The notes: a model not told the origin generated them from the letters alone. 64,000 nucleotides of DNA from Quadrisphaera granulorum (GCF_003149145.1 NZ_QGDQ01000023.1:23282-87281), one strand, 5' to 3'. Positions 26,097-35,469 are shown, numbered from the stretch's first letter. A program made the numbers and translations.

Positions 26097-27362
26097 TCAG
26101 CCCAGCCCGATCGCGTCGGCCTGCTGCTGGAGCGCCTTCAGCCCGTCCTGCACGGACTCCTGGCCGCGCCGGATCTTCTCCAGCTCGGTGTCTCCGGCAG
26201 CGGCCACCTGGGTCCAGGTGGGGTTGGCAGGCGGGGCGACCGCCGTCTTGAGCTGCTCACCGAAGACGGCGAGGTTCGCGTCACCGGACAGCGACGGGTC
26301 CTGCCAGGCCTGCTGGGAGGCGGGTAGGTCAGTGGATGTCTGGTACCAGGACACCTGGGTCTTCGGGTCGCTCAGCCACTGGACGAGACGCCAGGCAGCG
26401 TCCTTGTTCTTGCTCTGGTCGAACACCACGAGGTTCGCGCCGCCGCTGAACGAGGTCGAGGAGACCTTGGTGGGGAGCACCGCCGACGCGTACTTCTGGT
26501 CGAACCCCTCACCGCCCAGCTTCGCGAGCTGGCTGCGCATGAAGGGACCCTCGATGAACATCGGCGTGGCGCCGGAGACGAAGTCGGCCTCGGCGGCACC
26601 GGGAGAGATGTCGGTGTCGGGGTTGGAGAGCTTGTCGGTGAAGAAGCTGTTGTAGTACTCGTACGCCTCGACCTGCTGCGGGGTGTCCAGGGTCCACTTC
26701 GACCCGTCGGTGAGCGTCGCGCCGTTGGACAGCGGCATCCACAGACTGCCCTGGTAGGAGTCGTTGCCCGCGGGCATCCGGATTCCCCACTCGGCGCCGG
26801 CCTTCGACTTCATGTCGGAGGCCATCTGGTGCAGCTCGTCCCAGGTGGCGGGGGGCTTGGTCCACCCAGCCGCGGCCGCGAGGTCGGTGCGGTAGTAGAG
26901 GACGCGCGTGTCCACGTACCAGGGCACGCCCGCCGCACGCCCGTTTACCTGGGTGGACTGCACGGCCCCGGGGAAGAACCCCGACGTGTCGAGGTCCGTG
27001 GGGACCGTGGCGAAGGCGCTGCCGAAGTCGGTCATCCACGTGGAGCCCATCATCGCCATGTCGGGTGTCTGACCGCCGGCGATGGCGGTCTGGAACTTGT
27101 TGTGCGCGGCGTCCCAGGGGATGGCCGTCACCTCGACGTCGACCCCCGGGTTCTCCTGCTCGAAGGTCTTGACGAATTCGGGCAGGAGCTCGCCCTCGGT
27201 GCCCATCGCCCACAGGGTCACCGTTCCCGAGGCCTTGCCCGAGCCGAGCGCGGTGGCCTCGGCGGGCCCTGCGGCGCTCTCGTCCGAGCGACCGCAGCCG
27301 GTCATGAGCAGGGACGCCACCACGAGTGCGGCCGCTGCTGCGAGACGTCTGGTCCTTCGCAC
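26097..27362 (-). CDS. Sugar ABC transporter substrate-binding lipoprotein
   Basis: A 421-residue extracellular solute-binding protein of family 1. A basic N-terminus, a hydrophobic helix and lipobox LMTGC with Cys23 mark a lipoprotein. The mature part contains GTVTLWAMGTEGELLPEFVK and VDVEVTAIPWDAAHNKFQTA, typical of maltose- or oligosaccharide-binding proteins. I chose GTG 27362 because AGGAGG lies four bases upstream; the listed upstream GTG would put that Shine-Dalgarno inside the gene. It is the first gene of the importer operon and lies just downstream of the LacI regulator. The sugar is unknown; the GH3 partner suggests beta-linked oligosaccharides. Confidence 0.94.
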   Translation of the reverse strand: MRRTRRLAAAAALVVASLLMTGCGRSDESAAGPAEATALGSGKASGTVTLWAMGTEGELLPEFVKTFEQENPGVDVEVTAIPWDAAHNKFQTAIAGGQTPDMAMMGSTWMTDFGSAFATVPTDLDTSGFFPGAVQSTQVNGRAAGVPWYVDTRVLYYRTDLAAAAGWTKPPATWDELHQMASDMKSKAGAEWGIRMPAGNDSYQGSLWMPLSNGATLTDGSKWTLDTPQQVEAYEYYNSFFTDKLSNPDTDISPGAAEADFVSGATPMFIEGPFMRSQLAKLGGEGFDQKYASAVLPTKVSSTSFSGGANLVVFDQSKNKDAAWRLVQWLSDPKTQVSWYQTSTDLPASQQAWQDPSLSGDANLAVFGEQLKTAVAPPANPTWTQVAAAGDTELEKIRRGQESVQDGLKALQQQADAIGLG

Positions 27363-27477
27363 GAGTCCTCCTTTGGAACGGTCCGCAGGCACCTTCGCCG
27401 CGGATCTATGCGCTTAGAACGTCACGAGTGAACCACGGTCCCCGTCGGGGACACAAGGCGAAAGGGCCGGTCGAAAG

Positions 27478-27507
27478 TCAGGAGGTCGGCGGTCAGGAGG
27501 TCGGCGG
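27478..27507. repeat. Tandem 15-bp duplication at the lacI-type gene end
   Basis: TCAGGAGGTCGGCGG occurs twice head to tail at 27478-27492 and 27493-27507. The second copy contains the stop codon of the LacI-family gene, so the duplication lies exactly at its 3' boundary. A GTCCCCG-T-CGGGGAC hairpin follows at 27438-27452. Confidence 0.85.
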
Positions 27508-28617
27508 CCTGGAGCACCCGCACGAGCGTCGTACCTGCAGCCGTGTCCCGAGGCGCACCACGCGGCCGCCCTCGTCCCCGGCCCCCATGAGCAGGTGCAC
27601 CGCCACGCGACCCATGGCCTCCATGGGCTGGGCGACGGTGGTCAGCGGCACTGCGCCCAGGCGCCCGGCGAGGATGCCGTCGAAGCCCGTGACCGCGATG
27701 TCCTCCGGCACGCGGACGCCCTCTCGTGCCAGCAGCTCGAGCACGGCCAGGGCGACCTGATCGCTCCCGCACACCAACGCGTGGGGAAGCCGCCCGGAAG
27801 TCACGAGAGCTCGCACCCCGTCGAAGGTCGCCCCGTCCACGAGGTCGGTGTCATCACAGACCTCGTCGGGCGCGGGCAGCCCGAGGGCCTCCAGCTCGCC
27901 ACGCATCCCGAAGAACCGCTCGCGCAGGTCCCACGGCGCCTGACTCCCGACGAACGCGAGGTCGCTCAGGCCATGGACGGTGACGAGGTGGCGCACCAGC
28001 TCGCGCGCACCGCCGCGGTTGTCCGCCAGCACGTGATGGTGGGGGTCGTCGTCGGGTGGGCTCCCGAAGACGACGACGGGCATGTGCAACCGCACCTCGC
28101 GGACGAGGCGCTCCGCGGCCCGACCAGGGAAGATCGCCAGTCCGTCCACGCGCCCGGCGGTCTCGGTGACGTCGCCTCCGGACTCGGCACTCCGACCCAC
28201 CAGTACGGGCCTGCCGTGACGACGCGCCTCCAACTCGAAGCCGCGCTGCACCTCGTCGACGTAGAGCGGGAAGGCGGCGGGGCCGCTGACCGCCCCCGGT
28301 CCCAGCTGGTCCCAGGACACGACGTCCTGGTCGAGGTCGAGGTCAGCCACCTGCAGGGGCACAGCTCCCTCGGTGAGGCCCTGCGGCCTGTCGAGCAGGT
28401 ACTCGAAGCTGTGCAGGCCCAGCGCGCCCGTGCGCCGCTGCGCGAGTCCGCGGGCCGAGGCACTGGGTACGTAACCGATCTCCTGGGCCGCTCGCAGCAC
28501 GGCCTCACGTGTTTCGGCACGGACCTCGGCCGGGCGTCGGAACGCGAACGACACGGTGGCGATCGAGACGCCGGCCTGTCGGGCGACGTCGTAGACCGTG
28601 GGACGGCGACCCGCCAT
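27493..28617 (-). CDS. LacI-family transcriptional regulator
   Basis: A 374-residue repressor. The N-terminal helix-turn-helix reads TVYDVARQAGVSIATVSFAF with the hinge helix SARGLAQRRTG. The periplasmic-binding-like sensor domain includes VVFGSPPDDDPHHHVLADN, ALVCGSDQVALAVLELL and DIAVTGFDGILAGRLG. The ATG at 28617 is preceded by AGGAGG. It lies directly upstream of the sugar importer-GH3 operon in the same direction and is its likely regulator. The 130-base gap 27363-27492 should hold the operon promoter and operator, though I cannot identify the operator. The C-terminus has two close cysteines (RRSCGCSRPP). Confidence 0.93.
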   Translation of the reverse strand: MAGRRPTVYDVARQAGVSIATVSFAFRRPAEVRAETREAVLRAAQEIGYVPSASARGLAQRRTGALGLHSFEYLLDRPQGLTEGAVPLQVADLDLDQDVVSWDQLGPGAVSGPAAFPLYVDEVQRGFELEARRHGRPVLVGRSAESGGDVTETAGRVDGLAIFPGRAAERLVREVRLHMPVVVFGSPPDDDPHHHVLADNRGGARELVRHLVTVHGLSDLAFVGSQAPWDLRERFFGMRGELEALGLPAPDEVCDDTDLVDGATFDGVRALVTSGRLPHALVCGSDQVALAVLELLAREGVRVPEDIAVTGFDGILAGRLGAVPLTTVAQPMEAMGRVAVHLLMGAGDEGGRVVRLGTRLQVRRSCGCSRPPTS

Positions 28618-28644
28618 CGCGCACCTCCTGCTCGGCGCAGCACC

Positions 28645-29661
28645 CTAGGCGCCGCACCACCGGCATCGCTCGTCGCCCGCACGCGGTTCGTGCCCACCGT
28701 CCTCCTCGCACCATTGCGCCGCGGCGGCGCGAGCGGCGGCTTCGCTGCGGTGCGCCGTCGTCGTCCTGGCCGGCTGACCGGGGGTGGCGCCGACCGGGTG
28801 CACGGCCCAGCGCCGCAGCATCCCGCCCTCGCGGGGCCGCACCACCAGCAACGCGCGTGGCAGCTCGCGCACCACCAGCTCCACGGAGTCGACGCGCTCG
28901 GCGAGCAGCTCGTGCTGGCCGAGCCGCTGCGCCACCGCCGATCGCGCCCGGTCGGCGCGGTCACCGGCACCGGCCACGAGGTGCACCACCACGCGCAGCT
29001 CGCCGCCGGCACCCGCTCCCGCGCCGGGCTCGGCGGTCACCTCGACCACGCCCTCCAGCCCGTCTGCGAGCCCCGCAACGGCGGCAACCACGTCCGGATC
29101 ACGGGGGGACGGCGTCCACGGCTCCCCCTTCGCCAGCGCCCACAGCGCGGGACGGGGGACGACGACGGAGCCGGCCGGCCCCTCAACGCCCGGGTCGAGT
29201 ACGAGCAGCTGCTGCCCCTCCTGCACTGCGCTCACGGCGGCGCGGCGCGCCTCGACGGGCACCGGGCGGGCCTTGGCGTTCCAGGCGGTGAGCGCGGCGA
29301 CGCCGGTGAAGACGGGCAGCGCGTCGCGGCCGTCGGGCGATCGCAGGGTCGGGATGGCCATGTCGGCGCCCAGGTCACCTCCGGTGGCTTCGTCCGTGCC
29401 GGCGGAGACGGCAGTCACCGGCACGAAGAGCCGCGCCCCCGGAAGCGCCGCGACGAGGGCCGCCACGTCGACCGGCTCACCGCTGACACGGGCAGCATCG
29501 AGCAGGGCGGCCACCGCCGAGGCCACCGCGCCGTCGTCGCCGGCAAAGGGGCTGTCGGTGAGGGTGCGCCCGGTCCAGGGAGTGCCGGCGGAGTCGCCGT
29601 GAGCGTCACCGTGGCGGCCGGGCAGGTGCAGGCCGCCATGCGGGGGGTGGCTAGCGCCCAT
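28645..29661 (-). CDS. SseB-domain protein downstream of hisA
   Basis: A 338-residue protein with an N-terminal SseB-like region: LTDSPFAGDDGAVASAVAAL, ARLFVPVTAVSAG, LPVFTGVAALTAWNAKARPV and QLLVLDPGVEGPAGSVVVPR. A second half resembles the SseB C-terminal domain. A Cys-containing tail (QWCEEDGG, RCRWCGA) could bind a metal. SseB-domain genes next to priA are common in actinobacteria; the function is not established. The start is uncertain: ATG 29661 or GTG 29667 both lie inside a TGATCATG-type repeat, and no ribosome-binding site is visible. Confidence 0.8.
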   Translation of the reverse strand: MGASHPPHGGLHLPGRHGDAHGDSAGTPWTGRTLTDSPFAGDDGAVASAVAALLDAARVSGEPVDVAALVAALPGARLFVPVTAVSAGTDEATGGDLGADMAIPTLRSPDGRDALPVFTGVAALTAWNAKARPVPVEARRAAVSAVQEGQQLLVLDPGVEGPAGSVVVPRPALWALAKGEPWTPSPRDPDVVAAVAGLADGLEGVVEVTAEPGAGAGAGGELRVVVHLVAGAGDRADRARSAVAQRLGQHELLAERVDSVELVVRELPRALLVVRPREGGMLRRWAVHPVGATPGQPARTTTAHRSEAAARAAAAQWCEEDGGHEPRAGDERCRWCGA

Positions 29662-29699
29662 GATCACGGGAGGAAGGGGGGCGGGAAGTCCATGATCAC
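29658..29699. repeat. Two direct TGATCATG-family units
   Basis: CCATGATCAC occurs at 29658-29667 and again at the end of CGGGAAGTCCATGATCAC (29682-29699). That 18-mer is identical to 49830-49847. The pair fills the 49-base gap between hisA and the SseB-domain gene and overlaps the latter's start codon. Confidence 0.8.
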
Positions 29700-29710
29700 G
29701 GCGGTGGGGG

Positions 29711-30478
29711 TCAGGGACGGCCGGCGACGTCGAGCGCTTCGGGCAGCGTGAACGCCCCCGCGTAGAGCGCCTTGCCGACGATCGCGCCCTCCACGCCGTC
29801 CGGGACCAGAGCGCGCAGCGCCTGCAGGTCGGCCAGGGAGCTCACGCCGCCGGAGGCGATGACGGGGGCCTTCGTCGCGGCACACACCTGCGCGAGCAGC
29901 TCGGTGTTCGGACCGCGCAGCGTGCCGTCCTTGGTGACGTCGGTGACCACGTAGCGGGAGCAGCCGTCGCGGTCGAGGCGGTCGAGCACCTCCCAGAGGT
30001 CACCGCCGTCCTGCGTCCAGCCGCGGGCGGCCAACGTGGTGCCGCGCACGTCGAGACCCACGGCGATGCGGTCGCCGTGGCGCGCGATGGCCTTCGCGGT
30101 CCACTCCGGGTTCTCTAGCGCCGCGGTGCCGAGGTTCACGCGCCGACAGCCGGTGGCCAGCGCGCGCTCGAGGGAGGCGTCGTCGCGGATGCCGCCGGAC
30201 AGCTCCACGTCGACGTCGAGCGTGCCGACCACGGAGGCGAGCAGCTCGGCGTTGGAGCCACGACCGAAGGCGGCGTCGAGGTCGACGAGGTGGATCCATT
30301 CCGCCCCGCCCTCCTGCCACGCCAGCGCGGCGTCGAGCGGAGCGCCGTAGTGCGTCTCGGAACCGGCCTCACCCTGCACCAGGCGGACGGCCTGGCCGTC
30401 GGCCACGTCCACGGCGGGCAACAGCTGCAGGCGGGCGGCACTCGAGGGGAGGGTGGTCTCACTGCTCACGGGCGCCAT
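29711..30478 (-). CDS. hisA: Bifunctional HisA/TrpF isomerase (PriA type)
   Basis: A 255-residue (beta-alpha)8-barrel isomerase. It converts ProFAR to PRFAR in histidine synthesis and, in actinobacteria where this enzyme is PriA, also does the TrpF step of tryptophan synthesis. Catalytic aspartates are Asp24 in [10 protein letters not shown] and Asp180 in [15 protein letters not shown]. Phosphate-binding loops are [10 protein letters not shown] and [25 protein letters not shown] is PriA-like. The start ATG 30478 is chosen by homology; GTG 30469 is an alternative and neither has a strong ribosome-binding site. It is separated from hisH by about 5.6 kb of unrelated genes. Confidence 0.94.
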   Translation of the reverse strand: MAPVSSETTLPSSAARLQLLPAVDVADGQAVRLVQGEAGSETHYGAPLDAALAWQEGGAEWIHLVDLDAAFGRGSNAELLASVVGTLDVDVELSGGIRDDASLERALATGCRRVNLGTAALENPEWTAKAIARHGDRIAVGLDVRGTTLAARGWTQDGGDLWEVLDRLDRDGCSRYVVTDVTKDGTLRGPNTELLAQVCAATKAPVIASGGVSSLADLQALRALVPDGVEGAIVGKALYAGAFTLPEALDVAGRP

Positions 30479-30561
30479 CTTCCCAGCCCCGCCGGGATGG
30501 ATTGCCAGGTGGCTGGATGGCCAGGTGGTCGCCGTCCTGCGGTAGGGCCAGGCTGAGCGCC

Positions 30562-32004
30562 GTGTCCAACAGCAGCGGCGCACCCGCCACCCACCCCGTC
30601 GTCGCCGCAGCGCGCCGGCGCGAGCCCCACGCACGGCGCGAGCACGTCGTCGCCGTCCTCCTCGACGCCTTCGGGCCCCTCATCGAGTCGGACCCCGCGG
30701 CCTTCCGGCGCCGCTTCCGGCGCATGGCCGCCAGCCCCTGGACCTTCTACCGCGGCAGCGCGTGCCTGTTCTACGCCGACGTCGCCGCCCCCGAGGTGGG
30801 CGATCAGGACAGGTGGGCCGACGAGCGCACCAGCCGGGTCTGGATCCAAGGAGACCTGCACGCCGAGAACTACGGCACCTACATGAACGACCAGGGCCAG
30901 CTGGTCTTCGACGTCAACGACTTCGACGAGGCCTACCTCGCCCCGTTCACGTGGGACGTGTGGCGGATGGCGGCGTCGGTGGCGCTGCTCGGGGTGGCCA
31001 AGGCCTTCGCCGATGCGGACATCGAGCGCATGGTCACCGCCTACTGCACCGCGTACACCGAGCAGGTGCGGGCCTTCGCCACCGGCGACGACGACGCCGC
31101 ATTCGCCCTACGCCTCGACAACACCACCGGGCCCGTGCACGACGCACTGGAGCGCGCCCGCGCCTCCCGGCGGATCGACTTGCTGGACGCCGAGACGGAG
31201 ATCGCCGACAGGCCGGACTCCACGATCGACCGCCGCTTCCGCGACACCCCACTGCACCGCCGCCTCGACGACGACGAGCGCGCGGCGGTGCTCGCGGCCT
31301 TCGACACCTACCTCGACACCATCCCGGAGGCCAAGCGCGGCGAGCGCATCGAGTACCACGTCAAGGACGTCGTCGGCCGCTCCGGAATCGGCATCGGCAG
31401 CGCGGGCCTGCGCACCTACAGCCTGCTCTTGGAGGGACGCACGCAGGCGATGGAGAACGACGTCGTCCTGTCGATGAAGCAGGGCGTGGTGGCGGCGCCG
31501 TCCCGGGTGGTGGGTCGGCTCGTGACGAGCGACGGGTCGACGGAGCTGTTCACCGATCACGGCCACCGCACCGCGGTGAGCCAGCGGGCGCTGCAGGCCC
31601 ACGCCGACCCGTGGCTTGGTCACACGCAGATCGACGGCGTCGGCTACGTGGTCAGCGAGGTGTCGCCGTACACCGCCGACCTCGACTGGGACGACGTCGA
31701 CGAGCCCGACCAGGCCGTCGCGCTGCTGCGCGACCTCGGCCGCGCGACCGCCAAGGTGCACTGCGTCGCCGACTCCTCCAGCGACGGCGGGGAGGTGCCC
31801 TTCCAGGTGGAGGAGGCGATCGTCGCCGTGCTCGACGCCGCCGGTGAGGGCCAGGACAAGGGCGACGACGACGGCGGGCGCAGCGGCGACGAGCTCTTCG
31901 CTGCTGACGTCGTGACGTTCGCGCTCGGCTACGCCGAGGTGGTCAGAGACGACTTCCGCCTCTTCGTCGACAGCTTCCGCAACGGCGCCTTCCCCGGCCT
32001 CTGA
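30562..32004 (+). CDS. DUF2252 family protein
   Basis: A 480-residue protein of the DUF2252 family. It shows [29 protein letters not shown] and [15 protein letters not shown]. The GDLHAEN and DFDE elements look like the catalytic HxD...N and DFD parts of kinase-like phosphotransferases, so a kinase fold is plausible but activity is undemonstrated. An Asp/Gly-rich linker lies near residues 430-450 before the C-terminal [20 protein letters not shown] chose GTG 30562 as the likeliest start; earlier codons read antisense to the hisA leader. It diverges from hisA across an 83-base gap. Confidence 0.85.
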   Translation: MSNSSGAPATHPVVAAARRREPHARREHVVAVLLDAFGPLIESDPAAFRRRFRRMAASPWTFYRGSACLFYADVAAPEVGDQDRWADERTSRVWIQGDLHAENYGTYMNDQGQLVFDVNDFDEAYLAPFTWDVWRMAASVALLGVAKAFADADIERMVTAYCTAYTEQVRAFATGDDDAAFALRLDNTTGPVHDALERARASRRIDLLDAETEIADRPDSTIDRRFRDTPLHRRLDDDERAAVLAAFDTYLDTIPEAKRGERIEYHVKDVVGRSGIGIGSAGLRTYSLLLEGRTQAMENDVVLSMKQGVVAAPSRVVGRLVTSDGSTELFTDHGHRTAVSQRALQAHADPWLGHTQIDGVGYVVSEVSPYTADLDWDDVDEPDQAVALLRDLGRATAKVHCVADSSSDGGEVPFQVEEAIVAVLDAAGEGQDKGDDDGGRSGDELFAADVVTFALGYAEVVRDDFRLFVDSFRNGAFPGL

Positions 32005-32029
32005 CTCCTCCCCCTCTGACAGTCCCTGC

Positions 32030-32153
32030 CCCGCCACGATCATGCGGTTCCGCGCCACCACCCGGTCCCCACGTCCGGTGCCCTGCGCTCTCGTGACGCG
32101 CAGGCGCATGATCGTGGCGGGTAGGTGGCGCGGACTCGCATGATCGTGGCGGG
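32030..32153. repeat. 30-bp inverted repeat of the CGCATGATCGTGGCGG family
   Basis: The arm at 32030-32059 and the arm at 32124-32153 are reverse complements except at two bases; a third partial unit lies at 32105-32121. The element occupies the gap between convergent DUF2252 and amidohydrolase genes. A single arm recurs at 52055-52082 with 27 of 28 bases the same. Confidence 0.85.
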
Positions 32154-32169
32154 GTGAGAGGGCGCGAGG

Positions 32170-33855
32170 TCAGAGGGTGCGGTGGACAGGCCGGCCGCCG
32201 ACCACCGTCATGACGACGGGCGCGGCGGCGAGATCGGCCGGTGGCGCCGTCGTCGGGTCCACACCCACCGCGGTGAGGTCCGCGACGGCCCCCACGCGGA
32301 TCGCCCCGCGTGAGGCGTCACCCACGGCGAGCGCCGGCCCGCGGGTGTACCCGGCGAGCGCGGCGGCGCCGCTGATGGCCTGGTCGGGCCTGACGGGCGC
32401 GGCGTCGTCGTCCTCCACGGGTCGGCGCAGCTGCGCCGCCGCCATGATCGCGCGGGCGTCGTAGTTCGCGACGGGCCAGTCCGAGCCGAGCACCACGAGC
32501 GCCCCGGCCTGGAGGAGGTCGCGGATGCGCCACCCGTGCCCGGCGCGCTCCGGCCCCAGACGCTGGGACCAGTTGTCGCTGCCGTCGGCCGCGACGAAGT
32601 GGGAGCAGTGCGTCGGCTGCATCGAGGCGGTGATCCCCGAGGCGCCGATGCGTGCCACGAGGTGGTCGGGGAGCGTCTCGAGGTGCTCCAGTCGGTGCGG
32701 GGCGCGCCGCTGGCCGTGAGACCCGGACCCGTCGGCAGCCGCGGGAGGGCCGAGGGGCTCGAGGACGTCGAGCACGAAGCCCACGCCGCGGTCTCCGATG
32801 GCGTGCGTGACCGTGGGCACGCCGGCGGCGTCGAGGGCTCGCACGGCCCGGGCGTAGGCCTGGGGGTCGCGCCAGTACGAGGCGGTGCTCTCCCCCTTGA
32901 CGTCGGGGTGCTCGAGCCAGGCCGTGCCGCCGTCGATGGTGCCGTCGATCATGAACTTGACGCCGGCGACGCCCCAGCGTCGTCCAACGCGGCTCTGCCA
33001 GGCGATGAGCTCGGCGATGCCGTCGTCGTCGACCCCGGGCATGCAGAACGGGGCGACGCGTAGCCGCAGCGGCAGGTCGTCGTCGTCCTCGGTGCGGGCC
33101 AGGAGACCCAGGGAGGAGGCGTCGCCGTCCATGACGTGGGCGCCTACCAGGCCCTGGGCTGCCATGTCACCGAGCAGCGCGTGGAGCCGTTTGCGCAGGT
33201 CGGCGTCCGGGGCACGGGGGGCGAGGTGGTCGACGAGCAGCATCGCGTCCCACTCGAGCAGGAAGCCTGTCGGGCGGGGGCCGTCGGGGCTGTCGTCGCA
33301 GACGACCTCGGCGGTGCTGGCGAACCGGCGCGGGCCGTCGACCCCGGCCGCCCGCAGCAGTGACGTGCTCGCGAGCGCAGAGTGCGCGTCGGCCATGCGG
33401 AGCAGGCAGAGCGCGCCTCCGTCGGGCCCGCCGAGGACGTCGTCGACGAGGTCGGCACGGGGCACCCCGCCGGGGAAGACGTCGGGCATGAGGCCCCAGC
33501 CCTGCACCCAGCCGTCGGTGTTCTCCCGGGCCAGCCGCGCGAGCGCGTCGCGCAGCTGGCCCAGGGTGCGGACGCCGGTGAGGTCGGCGCCGGCGGACAT
33601 CGTGAGGCTGCCGACGGGGTGGGAGTGGCCGTCCACCCAGCCGGGTGTCAGCGCGGCGCCACGCAGGGGCACCACCTCGGTGCGGGAACCCCGCCATCGC
33701 TGCGCCACCTCGTCACCGCCGACGTCGACGACCACGCCACCGGCCACCGCCACCGCGCTGGCACGCGGACGGGAGGGGTCGAGGGTGACGACGTCGGCCT
33801 CGACGAAGAGGAGGTCAGCTGAGCCGGATGTCCCGGCACTGGAGGGGGTGCTCAC
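32170..33855 (-). CDS. YtcJ-like metal-dependent amidohydrolase
   Basis: A 561-residue amidohydrolase of the YtcJ/Amidohydro_3 group. Metal-site motifs are WVDGHSHPVGS, the lysine in VKFMIDGTIDGG, THAIGDRG, RLEHLETL and VVLGSDWPVANYD. An N-terminal beta-sandwich segment (LLFVEADVVTLDP) and C-terminal VADLTAVGVDP complete the composite domain. The GTG start 33855 overlaps the permease stop (GTGA), so it is co-translated with an APC permease that likely imports its substrate, perhaps an amide or N-acyl compound. A TetR regulator is divergent from the pair. Confidence 0.9.
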   Translation of the reverse strand: MSTPSSAGTSGSADLLFVEADVVTLDPSRPRASAVAVAGGVVVDVGGDEVAQRWRGSRTEVVPLRGAALTPGWVDGHSHPVGSLTMSAGADLTGVRTLGQLRDALARLARENTDGWVQGWGLMPDVFPGGVPRADLVDDVLGGPDGGALCLLRMADAHSALASTSLLRAAGVDGPRRFASTAEVVCDDSPDGPRPTGFLLEWDAMLLVDHLAPRAPDADLRKRLHALLGDMAAQGLVGAHVMDGDASSLGLLARTEDDDDLPLRLRVAPFCMPGVDDDGIAELIAWQSRVGRRWGVAGVKFMIDGTIDGGTAWLEHPDVKGESTASYWRDPQAYARAVRALDAAGVPTVTHAIGDRGVGFVLDVLEPLGPPAAADGSGSHGQRRAPHRLEHLETLPDHLVARIGASGITASMQPTHCSHFVAADGSDNWSQRLGPERAGHGWRIRDLLQAGALVVLGSDWPVANYDARAIMAAAQLRRPVEDDDAAPVRPDQAISGAAALAGYTRGPALAVGDASRGAIRVGAVADLTAVGVDPTTAPPADLAAAPVVMTVVGGRPVHRTL

Positions 33856-35351
33856 GCTGCGCCTTCCTCCCCGCGGCCGGTGCCGAGCCGCGCCCAGGCC
33901 TGCGGCAGGCGCCGCGCGAGCACCGGGGAGAGCACCAGCCCGAGGACGACGACGGCGAACACCAGCCCGACGAGCACGGTGTTGACGGCGGGTCCGGCCG
34001 AGGTGAGCAGGTCGATCTGGCCGATGGTCAGGACGATGGCCACGACGAGCAGCACGAGCCCGAGAGCGGGAGCGACGATCACGCGGAGCGTGCTGTACCC
34101 GCGCCGGTTCTTCCAGAAGAAGCGGAGCACCGCGGCGCAGGCGAGGGCCTGGAGCAGGAGCAGCCCGATGCCGCCGGGGGTGTTCACCCACAGGAGCAGC
34201 TGGCGGTAGGGGTCGGCGCCGGCGAGGGCGAAGCCGCCGACGACGACGAGCGCGAGCACCGTCTGCGCGAGGCCAGCGGTGGCCGGGGACTTGTAGCGGG
34301 GGTGCGTGCGGGCCAGCGCCCGGGGCAGGACGCCCTCGACGGCGAGGGAGCGGGCGTAGCGGTTGCAGGCGTTGTGGAAGGCCAGCAGGGAGGCGAAGAC
34401 GCTGCTGACGAGCAGGATGACGAGGACGTCCGCTGCCCACGCCCCGACGTACTCGGTGGCGGCCACGGCGAACAGGTCGTTGAGGTGCTGGGCCAGGTAC
34501 TCGGGGCCCTGGTTGCCGTACGCGTGCCCGACGGTCCACACGACGAAGGCGTAGAAGGCGGCGAGGAAGCCGACCGACACGATGGTGGCGCGGGGGATGG
34601 TGCGCTCGGGGTCGCGGGCCTCGGCCCGGTAGATGGCCGTGGACTCGAAGCCGGTGAACGCGACGAACGCCAGCGCCAGCACGGCGGCCATGCCGGGCGC
34701 GAACACGGCGGTCGGGGTGAACGATCCGGGCTGGCCGAACTGGACCGCGCCGGCGGCGAAGATGCCGATGCAGACGACCACGAGGATGGCGCTCTCCAGG
34801 GTGAGGAGCACCGCGAGGACCTTGGCGCCGACGTCGACACCGCTGCGCCCGAGGAGGTGCACGAGCACCAGGCCGGTGAGCGAGATGACCCACCAGGGCA
34901 CCTGCGCGCCGGTCAGCGTGGTGACGGCAGTGGTGCCGGCGACGCCGAGCAGGCCGTACACGCCGATCTGGAGGGCGTTGTAGGAGACCAGCGCGAGCAG
35001 CGCCGACGCGAAGCCCGCGGGGCGGCCCAGACCGAGGGTGATGTAGCTGTAGAAGGCGCCGCCGCTGGGGACCACCGCTGACATGGCGGTGAAGCCGGAG
35101 GCGAAGAGCAGCAGCACGAGGCCGGCGATGAGGTAGGCGGCCGGGGCTCCCGGACCGCCGATGAGCAGGGCGAGCGGGGCGACACCCGCCATCACGGTCA
35201 GCGGTGCGGCGGCCGAGATGACGATGAAGGCGATGCTCGAGGTTCCGAGGACCCCCGGGCGCAGCGCGGTGGCTGCAGCGGATGAGTCCGTCGTGGTGGT
35301 GCTGGCGGCGGTGCTGGTCGCCGTCTCTGCGGCGGGGCGGTGCGTCGTCAT
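33852..35351 (-). CDS. APC-family amino acid/amine permease
   Basis: A 499-residue transporter with about 12 helices. The APC opening is GVLGTSSIAFIVISAAAPLT, and TGFESTAIYRAEARDPERTI is the conserved helix 6 region; AFHNACNRYARSLAVEGVLP follows. The N-terminal 35 residues are Thr/Ala/Ser-rich. The start ATG 35351 has GAGGAGCG upstream. It is the first gene of the permease-amidohydrolase operon controlled from the 118-base divergent gap containing the CCCAAA-CCC-TTTGGG site. Confidence 0.92.
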   Translation of the reverse strand: MTTHRPAAETATSTAASTTTTDSSAAATALRPGVLGTSSIAFIVISAAAPLTVMAGVAPLALLIGGPGAPAAYLIAGLVLLLFASGFTAMSAVVPSGGAFYSYITLGLGRPAGFASALLALVSYNALQIGVYGLLGVAGTTAVTTLTGAQVPWWVISLTGLVLVHLLGRSGVDVGAKVLAVLLTLESAILVVVCIGIFAAGAVQFGQPGSFTPTAVFAPGMAAVLALAFVAFTGFESTAIYRAEARDPERTIPRATIVSVGFLAAFYAFVVWTVGHAYGNQGPEYLAQHLNDLFAVAATEYVGAWAADVLVILLVSSVFASLLAFHNACNRYARSLAVEGVLPRALARTHPRYKSPATAGLAQTVLALVVVGGFALAGADPYRQLLLWVNTPGGIGLLLLQALACAAVLRFFWKNRRGYSTLRVIVAPALGLVLLVVAIVLTIGQIDLLTSAGPAVNTVLVGLVFAVVVLGLVLSPVLARRLPQAWARLGTGRGEEGAA

Positions 35352-35368
35352 GAGCGCTCCTCGATTAA

Positions 35369-35383
35369 CCCAAACCCTTTGGG
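35369..35383. promoter_or_regulatory. Candidate TetR operator CCCAAA-N3-TTTGGG
   Basis: A perfect 6-bp inverted repeat with a three-base spacer lies 18 bases before the permease start and 87 bases before the TetR start, in the shared divergent gap. Position and symmetry fit binding by the adjacent repressor. Confidence 0.55.
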
Positions 35384-35469
35384 ATTGGCACAACGTAGGG
35401 CTCACCTGAGCGTTCCGGAAGGGGGTGCGCGCAGACTCGAGCAAACGGGTCTCCTGGCACGATCGACAG

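Noticed and set aside
33986..34893. N-terminal extension of the amidohydrolase to 907 residues
   Set aside because: The extension is Arg/Pro-rich and antiparallel in character to nothing known; it is a different frame of the APC permease gene, and GTG 33855 starts the family sequence.
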